From: Stentor coeruleus | Lineage: Eukaryota; Ciliophora; Heterotrichea; Heterotrichida; Stentoridae | Assembly: GCA_001970955.1 (NCBI GenBank) | Contig: MPUH01000303.1 | Coordinates: 1 to 64,000 of the forward strand | Direction: 5' to 3' | Length of the DNA stretch: 64,000 bases | Shown here: positions 51,084 to 60,970 of the stretch, piece by piece | Numbering within the stretch: the first letter of the stretch is position 1 | Layout: each line of letters starts with the position of its first letter | Notes under the pieces: generated by a model | The model's input: the letters and a program-made list of their open reading frames with translations, nothing else | Database searches by the model: none | Told to the model about the DNA's origin: nothing | Position numbers and translations under genes: made by a program

Positions 51084-51740
51084 ATGGGTAACAAGTTGCA
51101 AAAAGAGCAAGCCACAAGCGAAAGAACAAAGATCTGTCCTATAAAAGTACAGGTTTTATTGAAATACGGGCCTAAAGAAAGCTTAAGTGAATTAATTGAA
51201 TCAAATGATTGGATTGAAGTATCATTGACTATTCACCAATCAAAAATTTTCTCTGAAAATCTTGACACAGTCAACATAACCAAAGATTTATTACTTCTCA
51301 GTCAAGATGAAACAAACTTTGAAGTAAGACTTTTATCATTGTCTCCTGATTCCGAAATCATTTATATAATTAAATGCAAGTCGATATGGCAATTCAAAGA
51401 CTTAGTTCTTGCAATATTCTTATCTAAAAGACCATCATGGATTTTATCCCCAGCATGCCAGTTATGTTTTAAATCCTTTTCTTTAATGACTAGAAATCAT
51501 CACTGCAGAAACTGCGGGAAAAACATTTGTAGCCGATGCTCAGATTTTTTCAAACTAGAAATCTCAGGCTATTTAAGCAAAAAGCGTATCTGTAATCAAT
51601 GCATCGACAAAGTAAAAAGCATAACAAAATTAGTATCAGAAATCCAAGTTTATGACCTGAACTCATTTTCAAGCCATAGCTTATACTATGCAAACAATCG
51701 TGACTCACTACTTTTAAAATCTTTAAAGCACACAGTCTAA
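51084..51740 (+). CDS. N-terminally acylated FYVE-finger protein
   Basis: The C-terminal part (about residues 128-187) is a FYVE zinc finger: W-x5-CQLC, then RNHHCRNCGKNICSRCSD, RICNQC. The basic (R/K)NHHCR motif is the PI3P-binding signature, so the protein should bind early endosomes or phagosomes. The start at 51084 gives MGNKLQKE, a Gly2 myristoylation motif; a TTG 9 nt upstream is in frame but not a likely start. The first 120 residues have no known domain, though the beta-rich pattern ending IIYIIKCKSIWQFKDLV could be a PX- or PH-like fold. It converges on the CH-domain gene. Confidence 0.88.
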   Translation: MGNKLQKEQATSERTKICPIKVQVLLKYGPKESLSELIESNDWIEVSLTIHQSKIFSENLDTVNITKDLLLLSQDETNFEVRLLSLSPDSEIIYIIKCKSIWQFKDLVLAIFLSKRPSWILSPACQLCFKSFSLMTRNHHCRNCGKNICSRCSDFFKLEISGYLSKKRICNQCIDKVKSITKLVSEIQVYDLNSFSSHSLYYANNRDSLLLKSLKHTV

Positions 51741-51786
51741 CTTTAAATAAAGCTTTAAATTATAAATAAAAAATACAATTATTAAA

Positions 51787-53253
51787 TTAGCAGATCTTAT
51801 TAATCAGTTCATTACAAGAAATATCCCTACTAAACAAAGTTTTTGGTTTAGTAAATTTAGTCAAACCTTTAACATATGTTTTTGCTTCTTTTTCATCTAA
51901 ACATTGTATTGATAGATCATCATAATAGGTCCTAATATTTAAAACCCTTCCAATATTATCACAAAATGATATATCAATCAGATTGATTTTCCCTTTTATC
52001 ACAAGGGAAAAATCCTTCCATTCAAATACATAACTTTCGTTTTTAGGAGTAAAATTCTCAACATCAATCGTCACATTAAACATCAGATTCTGAATATTAG
52101 GTTTAAGCATTTTTAATACCCTTGGGGTAATCAGAAAGCATAAAACATCATCATGACTTTTCCTTTCAACAAATCTTAAATTTTTCAAACTCGGTACTTC
52201 AGTAATTTGCCCCTTTTTAGTCCATAAATCAGCTAAAAGCATACACTTTCTTTCATATCCAATATTATTTTTTTCTAATCCTTGTAATCGATCATTATTA
52301 TTTTTTGTATAACTTGTATTATTAATAGATACAGTATCATAACTAATTTCATATGGTTGCATAGAATAACCAGTACTATCATCAGTTATTATATCTAAAA
52401 TTTTCTCTTTATTCCATTTATGGGTTTTATGTTTAGGAATCTGAGATTCACTTGGGTTATTTGACAATATTGTGTTTTTTGAATACTCTAAGCTTTCTAT
52501 TATACTTAAAGATAATAAAGAATCTGTAATATTTAGATTTAATTGTGTTTTATCTTTAAATTGTATTTTATCTTTTGTAGGCAATGTTGGCACTTCAAAT
52601 CGAAAATTCTTAAACACTAAAAACATTGTTAAGCCGATTAAATCTTTGTCTGATAATAGGGAAAACTCTTGAGGGTCTAATGGAAGGAAAATTTTACCTT
52701 TTAGAGCTTCAAATACTTGATTTATGTTTAAAAGGGTTTCTGATGATGATGGGGATTTTAATATGTTGGATAGAGGGAAATTTGTATAACAATTTAAGAT
52801 ACAGGCTAGATAAACACCTGTTAATGAATCTTGGAAAAAGGTTTCTTTTGATGGTTTGATTTCGTAGAGGTTGAGGATTGAAGAGTACCAGTCAAAACAT
52901 TTTCCCCAGGATTTGTGCATTTCATTTATGAAGAAGATTTTGAAAATTAGGTGAATTAGGATCCAACAGTCTGAAGAACTTTTTTTTAGTATTTCACTTG
53001 GAGATGGCAGTTCGGAATTAGGGAATTCTTGATAGAGGAAATTGTTTATTAGAAGGATGTTGTTATAAGCTTGAGAACTATTAGGGGTTAAATGAAATCC
53101 TTTAAGAGAAAAATTAGGTATGAAAGATTGTAAAAGTTTGTAAGGTAATAAGCCAGTTTTAATTGATTCTTCAACCTTTGTATTTGTTTTTGGTATTATG
53201 AATTGCACCCAGTTTAATAAAAGTTTTTTCTTTGCCGGGTTGANAGGAATCAT
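51787..53253 (-). CDS. Calponin-homology protein, 5' end uncertain at an N
   Basis: The 488-residue frame starts with a CH-like segment (LLLNWVQFIIP, IKTGLLPYKLLQSFIPNFS). A second CH-like unit at about 120-230 holds FFQDSLTGVYLACILNCYTN, ETLLNINQVFEAL and LPLDPQEFSLLSDKDLIGL. The C-terminal half lacks a recognised domain. CH domains bind actin or microtubules; ciliary CH proteins such as CFAP47-type are possible. An N at 53244 falls in codon 4. Unlike the other Ns it is not flanked by a duplicate, and the DNA to its right has the C-rich bias of the next gene's leader. The real start may therefore be missing. Confidence 0.65.
   Translation of the reverse strand: MIPXNPAKKKLLLNWVQFIIPKTNTKVEESIKTGLLPYKLLQSFIPNFSLKGFHLTPNSSQAYNNILLINNFLYQEFPNSELPSPSEILKKSSSDCWILIHLIFKIFFINEMHKSWGKCFDWYSSILNLYEIKPSKETFFQDSLTGVYLACILNCYTNFPLSNILKSPSSSETLLNINQVFEALKGKIFLPLDPQEFSLLSDKDLIGLTMFLVFKNFRFEVPTLPTKDKIQFKDKTQLNLNITDSLLSLSIIESLEYSKNTILSNNPSESQIPKHKTHKWNKEKILDIITDDSTGYSMQPYEISYDTVSINNTSYTKNNNDRLQGLEKNNIGYERKCMLLADLWTKKGQITEVPSLKNLRFVERKSHDDVLCFLITPRVLKMLKPNIQNLMFNVTIDVENFTPKNESYVFEWKDFSLVIKGKINLIDISFCDNIGRVLNIRTYYDDLSIQCLDEKEAKTYVKGLTKFTKPKTLFSRDISCNELINKIC
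53244..53244. other. Single-base assembly gap without flanking overlap
   Basis: This is the only one of ten N characters in the window not bordered by a direct duplicate. It lies at the start of the CH-domain gene, so sequence of unknown length may be missing here. Confidence 0.75.
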
Positions 53254-53907
53254 CGCTTGAATCAAACTTTTCTCCTATTTTTTACTTTTTACAATTTTTA
53301 AAGTGACTCTCATACTTTCTAATCAAGTTTATTTAAAAAATATCTCATAGTGCCTTCTTACAAAAATCTCTAATTTCACCACATTTCCAATAAATTCATT
53401 TACCTAGATGCATGTTTACAACCTTTTGCTGATTTTATTGACAAAATTCAACTAAACTTTGTCGTGAACATCTAATCTGAGCTTTTAAAATTCTGTTTCA
53501 TAGTAAAAATTTGCATTTTTGTCTCATGTTTTCAATATCATTAGTTTAATTTTTTTATTAAAATTCCCATTCATCTAATTTATCATCCCATCAAAAATTT
53601 AAAAAACTTGCTTAGAAGCCTTCAAATTCCATACAAACTCCTACTAAATCTTTCCTCAGACTTGTTAACCAGAATATATTTTACATTTTATATTCTGACT
53701 TCTTTTAAATACATCATCTTTGATTTTTACATATAAAATATTTACAACACCAACATTTCCCAAAAAAAAAAGCACTTACAATCTCCTGCTTCCCCAAAAC
53801 CTTAAATCAAAAAAAGCACACTATTTATTTAAAATATCCTTTATCATAGTTTTTAAATGCAATCCAGCTTTTTTGAAGATCTGATTTTATATTGGATGAT
53901 TAGGTAA
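53254..53907. other. Divergent intergenic region, no gene seen
   Basis: C-rich and G-poor throughout, without the G-rich left half seen next to other minus-strand starts. That supports missing sequence at 53244. Confidence 0.5.
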
Positions 53908-56742
53908 ATGGCTGAAGTTGTTATTGAAAAAAGCTCCAAGGACCTCAGAGAGTATAAGTATTTTATATTACCAAATGATATTAAATGCTTAGTAGTTAGT
54001 GATCCAGAAACCCAATTATCTTCAGCATCAATGAATGTGCACATCGGTTCAGTCCATGAAGACATCCACGGTCTAGCTCATTTCCTCGAACACATGTTGT
54101 TTTTAGGTACCTCCAAATACCCAATAGAAAACGAATATAGCAACTTCCTAACCTCACATGGAGGTTATTCTAATGCATTCACAGCATCAGAAGACACAAA
54201 CTACTTCTTCAAAGTAAGTTCTGAACATCTTCATCAATCTTTAGACCTCTTCGCTCAATTCTTCATAAGCCCTCTTTTCAATGCTGATTCCGTAAGCCGT
54301 GAATTAAAAGCAGTAGATTCAGAATACAACAAAAACATTTTAGATGACAATTGGAGATTTTATCAAATAATGAGGAATTCAATGAATAGTCCTTATAACC
54401 ATTTTGGACTTGGAAGTAGTAAAACTTTAGATTTCGAAGGGATAAGGGATAAAGTTATTGAGTTTTATGGAAAATATTATTCTGCTAATTTGATGAGTTT
54501 GGTTGTATATGGAAAAGAATCAGTGAGTGTGTTGGAAAAATGGGTAGAAGAAATGTTTGTTGAGGTTGTGAATAAGAAAATTGTGTTAAATGAACTGGTT
54601 AAGCCGGTTTTTGGGGATTTAGGGACTTTGACTAGGGTTGTTCCTGTGAAGAAAATGCGTAATTTAAGGCTGGTGTGGACTTTGCCTGCACAATTTCCTT
54701 TGTATCAGTTTAAACCAGATAGGTATATTAGTAATTTACTTGGACATGAAGGGAAAAATAGTATTTTGTCGTATTTGAAGTATGAGAATTTAGCTGAAGA
54801 ACTCACTTCGTATTTGGATGACTTTTATTCGACTTGTTCTGTTGTGTTTGTTGATATAAAACTTACAGAAAAAGGACTTGCCCAGTATGAGCATATAATG
54901 GAAGTGGTTTCTCAATATACTGAATATTTAAGGACTCATGACCCAGAAGAGTATATTTTTGAAGAACTTAAAGCTGTGGCATTCTCTCAGTTTACATTCA
55001 AAAATAAAGAAGACCCTATTTGGTTTGCCCAAAGACTGGCTTCAAAACTTGGGAAATATCCTTCAGAGAAAGTTCTTGTAGCAACTGAACTATTTGAAAC
55101 TTTTGATAAAAATATTATTAAAGAAATGATTGGGTATTTAAACCCTCAAAACATGCAAGCATTTTTAGTTTCAGAAGATTTCGATAAAAGCACAATGGAG
55201 CAAGAGAAATATTATGGAACATATATGCTAAAAGAAGATATAAAACCCGAACTTAAACAAAAACTAGAAAATCCAAATGTCGATACAAGCCAAAAACAAT
55301 TATCCCATCCTACTGTAAATCCATATATAACCACATCACATGAAGTTTTAGACTTAATATCACAAAAATACCCTGAAGAGATTCTGAAAAACGATAAATG
55401 CCGTGTTTGGCATAAACAAAACAGTAAATTTGCTGTTGATAAAGTCCATGGGCAGTTATTATTATTTTGCAATTCTATAGGATTTGATAATAATGTTTAT
55501 AGTTATGTACTTGGAGATATATGGGTGAAATTACTTAAAGAAAAAATCAGAGAAGAAGTTTATTTGGCTGATATTGCTGGACTTGATTATGATATTTCTA
55601 TTGATACTCATGGGATAAGAATTAGTTTAGGAGGATTTGCTCAGAAATATGCTAAGTTTTTTGAGTATCTAGTTAAAGTATTAGGGGAATTTAAAGTTGA
55701 GATTCAAGATGAGTGCACTTTTAATGATATTAAGGGTCTTAGTGTTATACAATTAAAAAATATGTTCTTAGGCAAACCTTATGAGCAAGTTCAAAGACTT
55801 GTATATGAATCGAATCTTTATGGGGGATATTTTTCAGTATCTGATAAACTTAAAGCTCTTGAAAAAACTGAATTCGTCGACCTATGTTGGTTTGCCCAGA
55901 AATGGCTTAAAAATGTATTTTTTGAATGGATTATCATTGGCAACCTTACTAAAGATTCTGTTATTACCATGGCTAATAACTGCATAAATTCCTTCGAATC
56001 AATAAAATCTCCTTCTTACATGAGCCCAAGCGAATTTCTTCTTCTTAAAGTCCTAAAAATCCCTAAAAACTCTCCAAGTCTTTATAAATCCACTCTTATC
56101 GAGCCTTCAGAAACGAACTGTGCAGTTTTATCTCAATGGCAACTTGGTCCAGAAACCGATAATTCTCAAGCTACACTAGCTTTAATAGAAAATTATCTTG
56201 AAGAACCTTGTTTCAATGTTCTCAGAACCCAAGAACAACTAGGATATATAGTCTGGAGTTATCCACACAAAATCAGAGGGATACAAAACATATCATTCCT
56301 AGTCCAAAGCTCAGTCAAATGCCCAAGTTATATTTTCACAAGAATCACAGCTTTTTTAGAACAAATGAAAACTGAAATCGAAAAAATATCAGATGAAGAA
56401 TTTAATACTCTTATTGAATCATGTAAAAAAAAGAACTTTAAAAAAGATATTTCTATTAAAGATGAATATAATCGGTTTAAGTATGAAGTTGATACTGCTG
56501 CTTATTGTTTTGATAGGAAGAAAAAAATTAAAGGGCAATTAAAAGATATAAAGAAAGAAGATTTGGCTTTGGTTTATGATAAGATATTTTTTAAGGATAA
56601 TAGAAGATTGGATTTAGAAGTTTTGGCACAGAAGATGATTGATGAAGAAAATGCTTTGATTGGGGAGAGGAGTGTTGAGAATGATTTGAATATGTTTTGG
56701 AGAAGGAGTAAAACTTGGCAGCAGGTTTATATAAGAAAGTAG
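53908..56742 (+). CDS. Insulysin (insulin-degrading enzyme) family M16A zinc protease
   Basis: The 944-residue protein has the inverted zinc motif HFLEH (His58, Glu61, His62) and the distal ligand Glu139 in VDSEYNKN, all as in IDE. Further marks are FLGTSKYPIENEYSNFL, GGYSNAFTASEDTNYFF and, in the C-terminal half, RTQEQLGYIVWSYP, the conserved substrate-binding strand. The full four-domain M16A clamshell length is present. Insulysins degrade short peptides in the cytosol. No signal peptide is present. The last residues YIRK give no convincing peroxisomal signal. The enzyme looks intact and active; physiological substrates in a ciliate are unknown. Confidence 0.96.
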   Translation: MAEVVIEKSSKDLREYKYFILPNDIKCLVVSDPETQLSSASMNVHIGSVHEDIHGLAHFLEHMLFLGTSKYPIENEYSNFLTSHGGYSNAFTASEDTNYFFKVSSEHLHQSLDLFAQFFISPLFNADSVSRELKAVDSEYNKNILDDNWRFYQIMRNSMNSPYNHFGLGSSKTLDFEGIRDKVIEFYGKYYSANLMSLVVYGKESVSVLEKWVEEMFVEVVNKKIVLNELVKPVFGDLGTLTRVVPVKKMRNLRLVWTLPAQFPLYQFKPDRYISNLLGHEGKNSILSYLKYENLAEELTSYLDDFYSTCSVVFVDIKLTEKGLAQYEHIMEVVSQYTEYLRTHDPEEYIFEELKAVAFSQFTFKNKEDPIWFAQRLASKLGKYPSEKVLVATELFETFDKNIIKEMIGYLNPQNMQAFLVSEDFDKSTMEQEKYYGTYMLKEDIKPELKQKLENPNVDTSQKQLSHPTVNPYITTSHEVLDLISQKYPEEILKNDKCRVWHKQNSKFAVDKVHGQLLLFCNSIGFDNNVYSYVLGDIWVKLLKEKIREEVYLADIAGLDYDISIDTHGIRISLGGFAQKYAKFFEYLVKVLGEFKVEIQDECTFNDIKGLSVIQLKNMFLGKPYEQVQRLVYESNLYGGYFSVSDKLKALEKTEFVDLCWFAQKWLKNVFFEWIIIGNLTKDSVITMANNCINSFESIKSPSYMSPSEFLLLKVLKIPKNSPSLYKSTLIEPSETNCAVLSQWQLGPETDNSQATLALIENYLEEPCFNVLRTQEQLGYIVWSYPHKIRGIQNISFLVQSSVKCPSYIFTRITAFLEQMKTEIEKISDEEFNTLIESCKKKNFKKDISIKDEYNRFKYEVDTAAYCFDRKKKIKGQLKDIKKEDLALVYDKIFFKDNRRLDLEVLAQKMIDEENALIGERSVENDLNMFWRRSKTWQQVYIRK

Positions 56743-56876
56743 AGAGTTAGTTTAGATAAGATTTAGTTTAGAATCAAGTTGAAATATATTGAATTTATCC
56801 TTAAGTTTATCTAATAAAAGTTATAGTATCAGTTATTTTCCTAAGCAACTACCAAACTTATCTTTATATCATCATT

Positions 56877-57185
56877 GTAATATAAATTTTTTAAACATAT
56901 TTCCTTTACTCCTCCTTTAAAAACCCTATCAATACCATTTTTAATCTCCCGACTTTCCAAATCAATATCATCATATCAAAAAATCCAATTTTCTAAAACC
57001 TAAAATCCCAGTCAAATCCACTAACCCCAANGTAATATAAATTTTTTAAACATATTTCCTTTACTCCTCCTTTAAAAACCCTATCAATACCATTTTTAAT
57101 CTCCCGACTTTCCAAATCAGCATCATCATATCAAAAAATCCAATTTTCTAAAACCTAAAATCCCAGTCAAATCCACTAACCCCAA
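56877..57185. repeat. ~154-bp duplicate flanking an N at 57031
   Basis: Bases 56877-57030 recur at 57032-57185 with a two-base AT/GC difference (caatatc against cagcatc); likely contig overlap with allelic variation. Confidence 0.9.
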
Positions 57186-57297
57186 AAAATTTCTTTTATT
57201 TCTATTTCCACTACTTCAACTTATAAATTCTATCAAATCCNAAAAATTTCTTTTATTTCTATTTCCACTACTTCAACTTATAAATTCTATCAAATCC
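57185..57297. repeat. 56-bp duplicate flanking an N at 57241
   Basis: Bases 57185-57240 recur at 57242-57297 directly after an N, the second join within 210 bp. Confidence 0.9.
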
Positions 57298-57468
57298 AAA
57301 AAAAAATTCTATCTACAATCCAAAATTTTCTCAACCTAATCTCATGTTTTTATTCCTTCTAAAACTTATCAAAGCTCCATATATCATCTTCCCTAAACCA
57401 AAAGCCTATTCTTACCTTTCCTACAAGCTAATCTTACCAGTTATTGAAAATCCCAATTATCATAATAA

Positions 57469-58083
57469 ATGCTAAAATTTCAAGACCCCAAAACAAACCC
57501 TGAAAAAATATCCCGAGAAAGCCCAACACGGATTTCTTACTTAAATGCTCGTCAGCGGAAACTTGAAAAAGCTCCAGAAAAGCAGCTTCTCAAGAAAAAA
57601 ACCAAGAGATTTAATTCTACCCTTCCTGAAGAACTTATTAAAATATACAAAGTTTCATCTTCTCCTAGCCAAAGAGTCTCAGAACTTATAAGAAAATCAA
57701 CAATCCGCAATAAGGTCCGCAAAAACACAATCCATTCACAAGATACAATTCAAAAAACCACAAAATTCCCTGAAATAAACACCCCGAAATCAGGAAAGAC
57801 AAAAGCAAAAAATGAATTCAAAAATAAAGAAGACAAACTTGAAGCCTTGATAAACAATTTTATTGATGAAACTCAGACTACACCAAGAAACATCAGATTA
57901 AGTAAAGATAATCAATATACTGATTTGAACACAGGAGATGATTTGCATTATGAAATAAATCTTAATGATTTTAGAGGACGAGAATTAGTTGCTTATCAGA
58001 AAGATTGTAAGAAAAACTTGGAAATTGAAAAGATTAGACAGAAAAATTATAGAAGATATAAACGAAAACTTATGATTGGATAG
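57469..58083 (+). CDS. Uncharacterised basic protein
   Basis: The 204-residue protein is strongly basic (many Lys, Arg and Thr; KKKTKRFNST, RKSTIRNKVRK) with a helical C-terminus (LVAYQKDCKKNLEIEKIRQK) and no predicted membrane segment. Low-complexity basic content suggests binding to microtubules or nucleic acid, but there is no motif to choose between them. The gene has a proper C-rich leader and TAG stop, so I take it as real. Confidence 0.65.
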   Translation: MLKFQDPKTNPEKISRESPTRISYLNARQRKLEKAPEKQLLKKKTKRFNSTLPEELIKIYKVSSSPSQRVSELIRKSTIRNKVRKNTIHSQDTIQKTTKFPEINTPKSGKTKAKNEFKNKEDKLEALINNFIDETQTTPRNIRLSKDNQYTDLNTGDDLHYEINLNDFRGRELVAYQKDCKKNLEIEKIRQKNYRRYKRKLMIG

Positions 58084-58835
58084 TTGTGTTGATGATAGGT
58101 TTTTATATATAACTCCTAGTTTTATAAAAAAGTTAATAAGTTATTAATATGCTATTCAGTTTGGAATGATGATGGATTTGAGAATTTTATTATATTTAGG
58201 TTTTTTTTATTAGAGTTTTTTAGATATTAGTGATTTTTTTTTATATGTAAAAAGAGCTACTTTTTTAATAAGGTTCTAGAATTTTTTAATCAGATTTTCG
58301 GTTGATATCCTAGTTTTTACCTCAATTTCTATTTTTTTTTTTAAATCAATGAATAGCATCTGGTTATTTTATTAGTTTCTATACAGAGATCTTTGTTTAT
58401 TATCATTGCTCAAATCTCCTCAAGTATTATTACAGTATTTCAGAAAATTTTTTTGCTTAGCGATGATTTCCAAATATGCACTTTCAACACAAATACCCTA
58501 ATTATATCATCACCTAAAATCTCAAATAGCATATCATACTCTTTAAGTCCTAGATTATATCATGATATTAATCAATCAAATAATTTATATTTTTCCTATA
58601 AATTCTTATACTATTATTCCAATATTATAAAAGTAATATTTGATTTATCAAAACATTGTCCCTTAATATTATAATTCAAGTCCTTTAAAATAAATCATAT
58701 TTATATTTTTATAACACATGACTAATAATGTTTCTAATAATCTTAACTAAAAATAAAAATAAAAATTGTTTAGATCTTATTATTATTCATCAAATAAGCT
58801 TATAAGGAATATCTAAGAAGAAATTTGAATATTAA
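58084..58835. other. Intergenic, no gene seen
   Basis: Weakly G-biased and T-rich to about 58330, then AT-rich with C exceeding G. The open frame at 58393-58674 is Ile, Ser, Tyr and Phe-rich and reads as AT-rich spacer. Confidence 0.6.
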
Positions 58836-60725
58836 ATGCACCATTTTAGAAGGGGTTATGAGAATGATAAGTCTCCGAATAGGTCGACAACTCCGCTTTC
58901 TGGATGCTCAAGCAATTTTGACACGATGCTTAATGATAGTTCAGGGTTAAGGAGTAATTTTGGGGGTTTTGGTATGCCTAGGACAAATGATGATGAGTTT
59001 TTTAGACCCGAAAAACAACAAGATGTGATGAAAGTGAATATGGAAAGCATGGTATTAATGTTACAGTCATTAGAAAGTGATATGAAAAGAGTGGATTTTA
59101 ATTTTGAGTTCAAGAAAATTGATCAAGATATATCGACAGTGTTTTCATGCATCCGTGAAGCCGCTTCATTTTTAAGTTTAAAAGCCTGCTCATCCCGCCG
59201 AACTACTCAACCTTCACAAGAGCGACGAAATAGTAATGTGAATGACATGTGTGTGTCCTGTCTTAAAATGAAAAGCCTAATGGATGAGGCAACTTTTAGT
59301 ATCGAACGGGAAAAAGAAAGCCTTGAAAATACTGAAAAACACTTAAAACATTATGACTCTCTTTTAGCTATAAAAGAAAATCGGCTTCGAGAACAAGAAC
59401 TTTCATTTGAAAACGAAAAAAACATGCTGGAAATCCAGAAAAACGAGATTTGTAGAGAAAAAGTTCAAATTGACAAACAAAAAGAAATGCTAACATCAGC
59501 ACATTCTAATATAAAAACTGAAAAGGAAGCTTTAGAAAAACAAGTTTTGCAGATAGAAAAGAAATATCAGGATGTGAGGAAAATATTAAGTGATTATGAA
59601 AACCAGAAATCAAATGTTGAGAATACTATAAAAAATGATATGAATAAAAGCTTTGAAAATAGGGAAAATGCTTTGAAGAATAAAGAGAGTGAGATTAATA
59701 GGCAGTATGAGGAGCTTAAGAATAAAGCTAGACAGTTTGAGAAGAGTTATTTAGAGAAAACTGGGCTTTTTGAGAAACTTAAAAATGATGTTATTAGCAA
59801 ACAGAAAATTATACAGGAAAAAAAGAGTAAAATTGCTGGGTTGAAGCGCGCTTTGGAAGAGGCTAAGACTTCAAAGCCCCAAAAATCCCAAGTTTCAGAA
59901 CAACTCCTCCAAGAAATCACTGACAAAGAAGAAAACATACGACTTAAATCTCTAGACCTTGAGCTCATGAGTGCTAAAATCACTGAAGAACGAACTCGTC
60001 TAGAAATCCTCCGTCGATCCTTACAAGATGAAAAAGAATCAATAGATCAAGAAATATACTCAGCAGAAAGAGCCTGTAGAGAAAAAATGCATCAAGCCAC
60101 ATTATTAGAAGAAAGAGCTAAAGAACGTATTCAACAAACTGAATTAAAAGAACAAAAACTTGAAGAAATGATAAAAGCTTTACAAGAAGAAGAAGATAAG
60201 CTTGAAGAAAGGTGGAAATCAGTAGAAAGTATTCAATCAACATCTTATGAATTAGCTCAACTTAAAGATAAATACTTAAATTTACAGAAGAGTTTTGCAG
60301 AACAACAAATGGAACTTAATGATTCTAAATATAAATATTCAGATGTACCTTTGCAGTTAAGTAGCGAATTAAGGGAAAAAATGTTGTATTTGGAGAAAAA
60401 AGAAGAAGATTTGAATGAATGGGAATTACAGATGAAGAAAGAAAGGGAGGAAATTGACATGAGTGCATCTTTGATTAAGCAACTAAATGAAGACCTGGAA
60501 AAACAAAAACTTGCCCAGATCAAAGAACAGAAACGGCTTCAGGAACTTGCCCGGGATATCAAAAGTAAAGAACAAGAACATTCTCATTTAGATATCCCAC
60601 GTATGGATCGTAGTGAAAGCGCTAAAAACTCAAGCAACAACTCATTACAACGAATACTTGTTTCTGATATGAGCCCTTTTGATGAAAAAGACATTTTCCA
60701 TACACTTTCCCCTAAAAGCCAATAA
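58836..60725 (+). CDS. Long coiled-coil protein
   Basis: The 629-residue protein has a polar N-terminus with Ser-Pro and Thr-Pro sites (residues 13-22), a short CVSC pair near 139, and then almost continuous coiled coil from about 145 to 585 (for example EKESLENTEKHLKHYDSLLA). A Ser-rich tail with SPF and SPK sites ends the protein. The helical length would give a rod of roughly 60 nm. This layout fits ciliate cortical or basal-body structural proteins, but no specific homologue can be named. Proline-directed sites at both ends suggest cell-cycle phosphorylation. Confidence 0.72.
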   Translation: MHHFRRGYENDKSPNRSTTPLSGCSSNFDTMLNDSSGLRSNFGGFGMPRTNDDEFFRPEKQQDVMKVNMESMVLMLQSLESDMKRVDFNFEFKKIDQDISTVFSCIREAASFLSLKACSSRRTTQPSQERRNSNVNDMCVSCLKMKSLMDEATFSIEREKESLENTEKHLKHYDSLLAIKENRLREQELSFENEKNMLEIQKNEICREKVQIDKQKEMLTSAHSNIKTEKEALEKQVLQIEKKYQDVRKILSDYENQKSNVENTIKNDMNKSFENRENALKNKESEINRQYEELKNKARQFEKSYLEKTGLFEKLKNDVISKQKIIQEKKSKIAGLKRALEEAKTSKPQKSQVSEQLLQEITDKEENIRLKSLDLELMSAKITEERTRLEILRRSLQDEKESIDQEIYSAERACREKMHQATLLEERAKERIQQTELKEQKLEEMIKALQEEEDKLEERWKSVESIQSTSYELAQLKDKYLNLQKSFAEQQMELNDSKYKYSDVPLQLSSELREKMLYLEKKEEDLNEWELQMKKEREEIDMSASLIKQLNEDLEKQKLAQIKEQKRLQELARDIKSKEQEHSHLDIPRMDRSESAKNSSNNSLQRILVSDMSPFDEKDIFHTLSPKSQ

Positions 60726-60970
60726 TTTGTTTAATATCTTCTTCCTTTTTTTTTATACCATATAATAGTATATTTTATATCCTCGCATTCATTTAAATCT
60801 TTTCAACATTTTTTTGTTATAAAATTTTCTTTTCAACCATTTTTATTTAAGTCAATAGTATTTATTCTATATTATAACAAAATCTTGTCGCGATTTTCTT
60901 AGTGTTCTACAAATCCTGGTGTTGACAATTTTGAATATAATAATTATTATTAGAGTTTTTATAATATAAC

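Larger units (their letters stand above)
56743..57468. other. Intergenic with two N-split duplicates, no gene seen
   Basis: A short G-biased part is followed by strongly C-rich sequence from about 56840. Much of the length is duplicated by two assembly joins; the true gap is probably about 510 bp. Confidence 0.65.

Noticed and set aside
58393-58674. 93-codon open frame
   Set aside because: Low-complexity Ile, Ser and Tyr text without homology; it lies in typical leader-type spacer.
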